A stretch of DNA of 64,000 bases, from NCBI GenBank assembly GCA_963696505.1, contig CAVOKN010000011.1:1-64000 (forward strand), written 5' to 3'. A program made the position numbers and the translations under genes. Source of the DNA: CAVOKN01 sp963696505. GTDB taxonomy: Bacteria; Pseudomonadota; Gammaproteobacteria; Burkholderiales; Rhodocyclaceae. Under the pieces are notes generated by a model that worked only from the letters and a program-made list of their open reading frames with translations, was not told where the DNA came from and did not search any database. Positions 58,478 through 64,000 of this stretch are shown piece after piece (the first letter of the stretch is position 1; the number at the start of each line of letters is the position of its first letter).

Positions 58478-58556
58478 GCGACGCTAGAACTGAGCGACGC
58501 CGAACTGAGCGACGCCGAACTGAGCGACGCCGAACTGAGCGACGCCGAACTGAGGT
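58468..58556. repeat. 15-bp tandem repeat at the cytochrome c4 stop codon
   Basis: About six copies of GAACTGAGCGACGCC (first copies slightly varied). The stop codon of the cytochrome gene is the TGA in the first unit. All later units also carry a TGA in that frame, so expansion would not lengthen the protein. Confidence 0.85.
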
Positions 58557-58668
58557 CTCGCGGCGAAACGCCCGGTCTGGCGACCCAGCCTGCGGTGGTG
58601 AGCGTGCAGGCTGGGCTGACGAACGAAACCCAGCACCCAATGCGTCGCGATACCTTGCCAGACCCGAA

Positions 58669-59943
58669 CTACCCCAGCATGTCGGCCCAGATGTTCCTTG
58701 CCCAGGCCATGGCGAACTTCGCCTCCAGTTCGCTGGGCGCGGCGGACAGGCCGCCCGCTCCGATAACTGGGACATAGGTCCGCTCTTTCGCGTCGTAGGG
58801 GTGCACCGAGGTCATGTGCGCCACGTTTTTCGGGTCGAAGAAGCTGTAGCAGACGTTGGTCAGGATCGGTGCGGGATTCAGCGCCCGGCCCGCCAGCAGG
58901 TTGATGACCGCCGCGGCCACCACCTTGCCCTCGGTGTTGGCGATCGTTCCCGACTTGGGCATGGCGGGAGCGGCCTGGGTCGCATCGCCGATGACATGCA
59001 CGTTCTTGGCGGCGGTCGATTCGAAGCTCAGCCAGTCGACGCCGCACCAGCGCCCGCCGTCGTTCGCCAGCCCCGCGCTGCGCGCCAGGCTGCCGGCCAT
59101 GTGCGGCGGAATGATGTTGATGACGTCGGCCTTGACGGTCTCGCCCATGGCGAAGCGGATCGAGCGCTGGGCCGGGTCCACATTGGCAATCTGATGCTCG
59201 GCGCGATGTTCGAGGTTGTCCGCCAGATGCTCTCGCCATTCGTGCTCGAACAGCCCCTTCTTCGATGCCACGTCGTCGTTGGCGTCGAGGATCAGCACTT
59301 TCGACTTCGGCTTGTTGTTCTTGAAGTAGTGCGCCACCAGCGTGGCGCGCTCGTAGGGCGCCGGCGGGCAGCGGTAGGGCACCTTCGGCACGCAAATGGC
59401 GAACACCCCGCCGTCGGGCATTTCCTCAATTTGCCGGCGCAGGCCGACGGTCTGGGGGCCCGCCTTGAACGCGTGCAGGATGCGCGTTTCGGAGATCTCC
59501 CGCGTCAGTCCCGGAACCGCGTCGAACATGAAGTTGACGCCCGGCGCCACGATGGCGCGGTCATAGCCTATGCTGTCCCCGGAGGCGAGTCGGACCTGCC
59601 GGCGCTCGGCGTCAACGGCGGCGACCTCGCCGTGCACGACCCGCACCCCGTGCTTCTTCAGGCCCTCGTAGGTGCGGATCAGTTCGGTGATCACGAGATC
59701 GCCGGATATCACCAGATTCGACAGCGGGCAGGATATCAAGCTCAGGTTGCGCTCGATCAGCGTTACCTCGACGCTGCCCTGGCTCCACAGGCGCAGGTAT
59801 TTGGCGGCCGTGGCGCCTCCGAAGCCGCCGCCCACCACGACGACATGCCCCGCGGCGCGGCCCGCGCCGCCGCCGGCACATGCCGACAGTCCTGCCGCGG
59901 CGCCAACGGCTCCGGCAGCCCGCATGAAATCGCGTCGCGTCAT
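58669..59943 (-). CDS. fccB: Flavocytochrome c sulfide dehydrogenase, flavoprotein subunit
   Basis: Intact ~424-aa FAD protein. MTRRDFMRAAGAVGAAAGLSACAG is a Tat-type leader. HVVVVGGGFGGATAAKYLR is the FAD-binding dinucleotide fold. The redox cysteines are in LSLISCPLSNL and VPYRCPPAPYERA, as in FccB. VHVIGDATQAAPAMPKSG is the second FAD motif, and the FCSD C-terminal domain covers the last ~70 residues (YSFFDPKNVAHMTSVH). It oxidises sulfide to sulfur or polysulfide in the periplasm, passing electrons to the haem subunit encoded 19 bases upstream. Confidence 0.9.
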   Translation of the reverse strand: MTRRDFMRAAGAVGAAAGLSACAGGGAGRAAGHVVVVGGGFGGATAAKYLRLWSQGSVEVTLIERNLSLISCPLSNLVISGDLVITELIRTYEGLKKHGVRVVHGEVAAVDAERRQVRLASGDSIGYDRAIVAPGVNFMFDAVPGLTREISETRILHAFKAGPQTVGLRRQIEEMPDGGVFAICVPKVPYRCPPAPYERATLVAHYFKNNKPKSKVLILDANDDVASKKGLFEHEWREHLADNLEHRAEHQIANVDPAQRSIRFAMGETVKADVINIIPPHMAGSLARSAGLANDGGRWCGVDWLSFESTAAKNVHVIGDATQAAPAMPKSGTIANTEGKVVAAAVINLLAGRALNPAPILTNVCYSFFDPKNVAHMTSVHPYDAKERTYVPVIGAGGLSAAPSELEAKFAMAWARNIWADMLG

Positions 59944-59962
59944 GCTCACAGTGGTCTCCCCG

Positions 59963-60259
59963 TTACTTCTGCGCGGCAAGATAATCGGCGATCAGGGCGA
60001 TCTGACGCTCTGAATACGCCTTCACGATCTGGTGCATGATCGTCGCGGGCTTGGTGCCCGAGCGGAATTCGTCCATCTTCTGGACGATGCGCTCGCGCCG
60101 CTCGCCCGCCAGGGATTCCATGCCGCCGGTGCTACGGCCGTTGGTGCCATGGCAGGGGGCGCAGGTGGCGGCGAGATCGCGCGCCTCGTCGGGATGTGCG
60201 GCTACGGGTGCCGCCGCGCAGAGCAGCGTCGCAGCCAGTGCGACAGAGCGTGGGACCAT
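59963..60259 (-). CDS. fccA: Flavocytochrome c sulfide dehydrogenase, cytochrome subunit (monohaem c)
   Basis: About 98 aa, exported. ATG 60259 opens a signal peptide (SVALAATLLCAAAPVAAHP). It has one haem motif, CAPCH, at about residue 33, with the axial Met near ATIMHQIVKAYSE. Size and order (immediately before fccB on the same strand) fit the electron-accepting subunit of sulfide dehydrogenase. Only one haem is present, so it resembles the monohaem cytochrome of Thiobacillus/Paracoccus-type systems rather than dihaem FccA. Confidence 0.82.
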   Translation of the reverse strand: MVPRSVALAATLLCAAAPVAAHPDEARDLAATCAPCHGTNGRSTGGMESLAGERRERIVQKMDEFRSGTKPATIMHQIVKAYSERQIALIADYLAAQK

Positions 60260-60405
60260 GGCAAGACCTCCGGTTCTCGTTCTTCGGGCCAAGGGGCAAG
60301 TTCGGCAAGTTCGCCGTCTTTGGCGAGCGCAAAGACTCTAATCGATTGGCGCCGGTGCCGCAATTGGACCCGAAAGTGACCCCGACATTCCCCCGATGAC
60401 AGAGA

Positions 60406-60433
60406 AAAAAAGCGGCCCGCAGGCCGCTTTTCC
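60406..60433 (-). terminator. Intrinsic terminator of the CsgG-family gene
   Basis: On the minus strand AAAAGCGGCC-TGCG-GGCCGCTTTTTTT: a strong stem followed by seven T, 17 bases past the stop at 60450. Confidence 0.9.
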
Positions 60434-60449
60434 TGGCGATGCCGTAGGG

Positions 60450-61307
60450 CTATTTCTTCTTCTTCTTGGTCGTGGCGGGGGCCGGCTCCGATCCCGGCAC
60501 AGTGAGCGAGCCGCCGGTGCCCAGGCCGTGGGGGCCGGTCGCTTCCTGGGCGCGATAGTTCTTCACCGCCCTGACCATCTGGTTGTAGGCGTCGGTGAAG
60601 GCCGCGGCGATGACCTTGCCCTCCGGCGTGTTGGTATAGCCGCCCATGCCGCCGCCGGCGCTGCTTCCGATCAGTCCGCCGACCACGCCGAAGTCCATCT
60701 TCGACGCGCTGCCCTCGGAGGCGGCGACCTGCACGCCCGAGCGGTTGTCGGTGAGGGTGAGCATGGTCGCCGCCTCGCGGTTCTTCATCGACCCCGCCAG
60801 TGCGCCCAGGATGCCGGCGCTGCGGCTGATCCCGCCCAGCGCGGCGCCCATGCCGCCGGTGTCGCGCTCGCTGAAGATCACCGTCGGCGTCAGTCCATAA
60901 TCGGCGGAGACCATCTGGCCCTTGCCGAAGTTGCTCTTCTGGCGCATTTCCCCGGCCTGTTCGAGGGCGCGTTCGGTCTGCATGGCGGCGAAACCGCGGC
61001 CGCGCTCGACGACGACGAAGCAGTTGCTTTGCTGCACCAGCAGGCGCAGCAGCGGCACGGTGGAGGTGAGTTTGTACTCACGGGTGAGGATGGCGTACCA
61101 GTCGGCCCCCTGGTCTTCCAGCAGCGCCAGGGTGCCGAGCGAGCGGTCGCAGCGTTCGAGCTGCGGATTGGCGTTGACGGCGGTCCCGCCGCCGGCAGCA
61201 CCGGTGGCGGTGGTCTTGGCCTCTTCCGAGCCCATCTTCACCGGGCTGGAGACACAGCCGGCGAGCGCGATGACGGAGAGAGCCGCATACAGGGGAGCTG
61301 TCTTCAT
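60450..61307 (-). CDS. CsgG/HfaB-family outer-membrane lipoprotein
   Basis: Intact 285-aa lipoprotein. The lipobox is ALAGC at residue ~18. The core matches the curli-secretion CsgG family: LLRLLVQQSNCFVVVERGRGFAAMQTERAL, SADYGLTPTVIFSE, TDNRSGVQVAASEGSASKMDFG and AFTDAYNQMVRAVKNY. It ends in a KKKKK tail. Glycine-rich segments (GMGAALGGISRSAGILGALAG) lie in the transmembrane-loop region. No curlin, CsgE or CsgF genes are nearby, so it may serve another export or anchoring role. It stands alone with its own terminator. Confidence 0.8.
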   Translation of the reverse strand: MKTAPLYAALSVIALAGCVSSPVKMGSEEAKTTATGAAGGGTAVNANPQLERCDRSLGTLALLEDQGADWYAILTREYKLTSTVPLLRLLVQQSNCFVVVERGRGFAAMQTERALEQAGEMRQKSNFGKGQMVSADYGLTPTVIFSERDTGGMGAALGGISRSAGILGALAGSMKNREAATMLTLTDNRSGVQVAASEGSASKMDFGVVGGLIGSSAGGGMGGYTNTPEGKVIAAAFTDAYNQMVRAVKNYRAQEATGPHGLGTGGSLTVPGSEPAPATTKKKKK

Positions 61308-61501
61308 GGTGACTACCTCGCAGTGTCCACAGGGTCAGGATTGTTGGGGGTAAGCCAGCCTAGCACAATCGGCCGCCCTACCGATGTGACATATACCCGG
61401 TCTGCACTATATGTGCCTACCCCATTCTAGCAGGCCGCCGCATGCCGATTTCAGGGCCGGGCGGCTTGCCTGCCCGGTCCGCACAGCCTCTCAGCGGACG
61501 C

Positions 61502-62179
61502 TCAATCGAGTTCGCCGGCCTGCGCCACACGCCGGGCATGGGCGAGGGAGACGATCGCGAAGACCGCGCCTAGAATCGCGCCCGCGATTACGTCCAGAAA
61601 CACGTGCTGGCGCGTGGCGAGGGTAAACCAGAGGATCGCGAGGCATAGCAGGTCGTTGAGCCGGACGAGGATCAGGGGGGCAGCCATGGCCCGGAAAAGG
61701 CGGCGCAGCCAGAGGGCACTGAACACCGCCGAGGCCACGTGCAGCGACGGAAAGGCGTTGCCGCCCTGGTCGACGGCCTTGATGGTGGCGAGTGCCGGAT
61801 ATTGCGTCCAGTCGATGCCGGAGGGTGGCACCACACTGGGGAAGAGCCAGAAGATGCCGAGGCAGAACAGGCACAGCGCGGCAATCCAGAGGCAGTAGGT
61901 GCGCAGGGTCCTCAGACCGCTGAGCAAGGCGGGCGGCAGACACACGTAGACCCACAGCGAGACGTAGACCGGGAAGGCGAAGGGCGTGAACGCGACCCAC
62001 TGGTCGATCGCGGTGAGCGGCATCTCGATCGGCGTGGAAAGCGGGTTGCGCTGGACGAAGAAGTAGGCCCAGAAGAAAAGGGCAAGAAACGCCATCGTGC
62101 CGAAGGCCTTGAGCGGCGAATACGTCGCCGTTCTGGCGGCCATCTGCTGCTGCCAAGGCACGCTGTCGAATCGAGGCAT
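61502..62179 (-). CDS. PAP2-type membrane phosphatase/transferase
   Basis: About 225-aa inner-membrane protein with six hydrophobic segments. The PAP2 motifs are GNAFPSLHVASA (the PSxH block with catalytic His) and LATRQHVFLDVIAGAILG (the RxxHxxxD block). The first motif (KxxxxxxRP) is not clear, as in the inositol-phosphotransferase/aureobasidin-like PAP2 branch. ATG 62179 (MPRFDSV) is chosen; ATG 62245 is an in-frame alternative. It is divergent from the acyl carrier protein gene, so its product may act on lipids from that locus. Confidence 0.78.
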   Translation of the reverse strand: MPRFDSVPWQQQMAARTATYSPLKAFGTMAFLALFFWAYFFVQRNPLSTPIEMPLTAIDQWVAFTPFAFPVYVSLWVYVCLPPALLSGLRTLRTYCLWIAALCLFCLGIFWLFPSVVPPSGIDWTQYPALATIKAVDQGGNAFPSLHVASAVFSALWLRRLFRAMAAPLILVRLNDLLCLAILWFTLATRQHVFLDVIAGAILGAVFAIVSLAHARRVAQAGELD

Positions 62180-62318
62180 GGAAGTCCGGATCTGCTGGAG
62201 GGCGGGTGACTTGACCTGCGGATCGTAGCAAATCGATGTCGCCAAGGGGAAACCGGGCGCGTACGCGGTGGCCGGCGGCTTTGGGGCGCGACGGGTTTTC
62301 CGCTAGAATCGCGCCCCT

Positions 62319-62555
62319 ATGGATGCCCTTGGCCTGATTCGGGAGTTCCTCAAGGAGCGCCTTGGTGTCGAACCGCAAACAGTTCTCCCGGAAGCCGAAC
62401 TGGGGCGGCTTGGCGTCGATTCCCTGCTGTTGCTCGAATTGATGTTCGAGTTCGAAGACCGATTCGGCATCGAAATTCCCTCGACCGAGGCGAGTCCTCG
62501 TACCGTCAGCCAGGTGGTGGCGCTGATGGACGGCCTAAGCGCCCTGCGGCGCTGA
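62319..62555 (+). CDS. Acyl carrier protein
   Basis: 78-aa carrier protein. The phosphopantetheine serine is in LGVDSLLLLELMFEFEDRFGIEIP, followed by VSQVVALM. Helices flank it as usual for ACPs. It is the first gene of an ACP-ketosynthase-ACP set on the plus strand; the ketosynthase starts 3 bases after its stop. Confidence 0.88.
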   Translation: MDALGLIREFLKERLGVEPQTVLPEAELGRLGVDSLLLLELMFEFEDRFGIEIPSTEASPRTVSQVVALMDGLSALRR

Positions 62556-62558
62556 AGC

Positions 62559-63812
62559 ATGATGCCGCGCAGGGTGGCGATCACCGGCCTCGGCCTGGTC
62601 AGTCCGTTCGGCGCTGACCTGCCGGACTTCTTCTCGCGCCTGCTGGCCGGCGAATCGGCCGCCCGCTACTTCCGCACCGAGGACAAGCCGCGCCCCCTGG
62701 CGATGCCGTTCGTCTCCTGCATCGGTTTCGATGCCGACGCCGTACTCGGCAAACCCTTGGCCGGAATGATGGATCGCTTCGCCCAACTCGGCATGGCGGC
62801 GGCGTTCGCCGCATGGGACGACGCCGGCCTGCCGCGTGCGGCCCCGGACAGCGAACAGCGCGAGTCCTGGGGCGTGTCCTGGGGTACGGCGCTCGGCGGT
62901 ACCCTGGCCTACGAGAAGGGCTACCGCGAACTGTGGCAGCAGGGTCGGGAGCGGCTTTCCCCGCTGGCGGTGATTCACGGAATGAACAACGCGGCCAACG
63001 CCAATATTTCGATCCAGTTGGGGCTGGGCGGCGTCAGCATGACTCACACGGTGGCCTGCGCTTCGTCGACCATTGCCATCGGCGAAGCGTTTCGCCGCGT
63101 ACGCAGCGGCGAGGCGGCGGTGATGGTCAGCGGTGGATCCGACGTGCCCCAGGCCTACGGTGTGGCCCGCGCCTGGGAGGCCTTGCGGGTGATGGCCAGT
63201 GGCGACGCGGAGTCTTCCGCGTCGGCATGCCGGCCGTTTGCTGCCGACCGGCGCGGCCTGGTGCTCGGCGAAGGCGGGTCGGCGCTGGTGCTCGAGGATT
63301 GGGGGCACGCGCAGTCACGGGGTGCGCGCATTCACGCGGAGCTCGTCGGCTACGGCACCAGTTGCGACCACAGCCACCTGGTGCGCCCGGAGGCGGCAGG
63401 ACAGATCCGTGCCATCAGGGCGACCCTGGACGATGCCGGCCTCGCCGCCAACGAGATCGACTACGTCAATGCCCATGGCACGGCCACCGCGGAGGGCGAT
63501 CCGGTCGAGATTGCGGCCTTGAAGTCAGTCTTCGGCGAGCGGATCGGGACGGTGGCGATCAGTGCCACCAAGTCGCTGCATGGCCACCAGTTGGGAGCAG
63601 CGGGCGCCATCGAGGCCATCGTCACGATACTCGCGCTGCGCGAGGGCGCGATTCCGCCCACCGGCCACCTGGAGCGCCTCGACCCCGCGTGTGCCGGCCC
63701 CGACCACGTCACCTCGGGCCGGCGCGGTGTCGCGTTGCGGGCCGCCCTGTCCAACTCCTTTGCTTTCGGCGGCAGCAATGCCGTGCTTGCCTTCCGCGCC
63801 CTTGCCCACTAA
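62559..63812 (+). CDS. Beta-ketoacyl-ACP synthase (KAS II/FabF-like)
   Basis: Intact 417-aa condensing enzyme. RVAITGLGLVSPFG is the N-terminus. The nucleophile Cys is in THTVACASSTIAIGEA, the first catalytic His in DYVNAHGTATAEGDP, and Lys plus second His in TKSLHGHQLGAAGAIEA. ALSNSFAFGGSNAVLAF is the C-terminal loop. It is flanked by acyl carrier proteins, so it is more likely a dedicated lipid/polyketide enzyme, for example of aryl-polyene type, than the housekeeping FabF. The locus continues past the window. Confidence 0.88.
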   Translation: MMPRRVAITGLGLVSPFGADLPDFFSRLLAGESAARYFRTEDKPRPLAMPFVSCIGFDADAVLGKPLAGMMDRFAQLGMAAAFAAWDDAGLPRAAPDSEQRESWGVSWGTALGGTLAYEKGYRELWQQGRERLSPLAVIHGMNNAANANISIQLGLGGVSMTHTVACASSTIAIGEAFRRVRSGEAAVMVSGGSDVPQAYGVARAWEALRVMASGDAESSASACRPFAADRRGLVLGEGGSALVLEDWGHAQSRGARIHAELVGYGTSCDHSHLVRPEAAGQIRAIRATLDDAGLAANEIDYVNAHGTATAEGDPVEIAALKSVFGERIGTVAISATKSLHGHQLGAAGAIEAIVTILALREGAIPPTGHLERLDPACAGPDHVTSGRRGVALRAALSNSFAFGGSNAVLAFRALAH

Positions 63813-63829
63813 TTCTCGGAACGTCTGAC

Positions 63830-64000
63830 ATGTCGCAGCCGATCTCTGCCGAAACCGTCGCCGCCCTGATGCCGGAAGTGGCGCAGTTGATCGTCTCCGC
63901 CCTCAACCTCGAAGTGGCGCCGGCGCAAATCGAAGCCGACGCACCGCTGTTCGGCGAAGGCCTCGGTCTCGACTCCATCGACATCCTCGAGGTCGCCTTG
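63830..64000 (+). CDS. Acyl carrier protein, second (partial)
   Basis: Frame from ATG 63830 to the window edge, 57 codons seen. It reads MSQPISAETVAALMPEVAQL and then LFGEGLGLDSIDILEVA with the phosphopantetheine Ser. The D-S-I-D-I-L-E variant is typical of ACPs in aryl-polyene and related loci. The C-terminus lies outside the window. Confidence 0.8.
   Translation, partial: MSQPISAETVAALMPEVAQLIVSALNLEVAPAQIEADAPLFGEGLGLDSIDILEVAL

Noticed and set aside
58478..58668. Minus-strand repeat protein tail (FGVAQ repeats) encoded by the 15-bp tandem repeat
   Set aside because: It arises in a frame antisense to the repeat and out of frame with fccB, whose true stop is at 58669.

Overview
The window is high-GC DNA whose gene content fits a betaproteobacterium, most plausibly a Rhodocyclales-type organism (Zoogloea/Thauera/Azoarcus-like). 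The evidence is a flavocytochrome c sulfide dehydrogenase pair, a two-haem cytochrome c4-like protein, an fcl-kpsC-kpsS capsule locus, dispersed REP-like hairpins with the core GTAGGGTGCGC...GCGCACCCTAC, and the rpmB-rpmG / radC / coaBC-dut housekeeping block. This placement is inferred from gene content, not from a phylogenetic marker. No tRNA, rRNA, CRISPR array or intact insertion sequence was seen.

Layout. (1) 1-22972, plus strand: a surface/capsular polysaccharide island. It has GDP-fucose synthesis (gmd tail, fcl), two sulfotransferases, a low-GC FkbM/exostosin-like fusion, two glycosyltransferases, WcbI-like and GSCFA proteins, the Kdo-linker/export genes kpsC and kpsS, an SDR, an LTA-synthase-like sulfatase-fold protein and a Sat/CysC-type PAPS-synthesis protein. 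Sulfotransferases next to a PAPS-forming gene suggest a sulfated capsule. (2) 23042-27620, minus strand: a secreted FN3/VCBS protein, a ~0.9 kb gene-free stretch, a PIN-domain protein, an aminopeptidase lipoprotein and an alpha/beta hydrolase. (3) 27697-29791, plus: PhoU-like protein, Pit phosphate transporter, YkgJ-type cysteine-cluster protein. (4) 29804-47004, minus: the most unusual region. A ~3,800-residue secreted protein carries two tandem animal-type haem peroxidase modules and a long RTX array. It is followed by its own type I secretion ATPase and adaptor, then a multicopper oxidase and an SCO1/SenC copper-insertion protein. (5) 47798-54761, plus: dedA, purN, DUF3108, rsmB, a phospholipase D-like gene, an OmpA-family gene and a fatty-acid desaturase. 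(6) 54843-57796: rpmG, rpmB, radC (minus) and coaBC, dut (plus). (7) 57875-61307: cytochrome c4-like gene, fccAB and a CsgG-family lipoprotein. (8) 61502-64000: a PAP2-type protein and the beginning of an ACP-ketosynthase-ACP lipid/polyketide locus.

A striking property is the density of frameshifts. Most genes of region 1, the peroxidase gene, the multicopper oxidase, the aminopeptidase, dedA, radC and the phospholipase D gene are interrupted by single-base frame changes, yet conserved protein sequence continues on both sides. Because essential-type genes in the same contig are also hit and many changes compensate each other, I read most as sequencing or assembly errors in GC-rich DNA. The ~6.1-7.7 kb stretch and the 12.65-13.05 kb stretch look more like true decay. 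Frameshifted genes are reported here as one feature spanning all frames.
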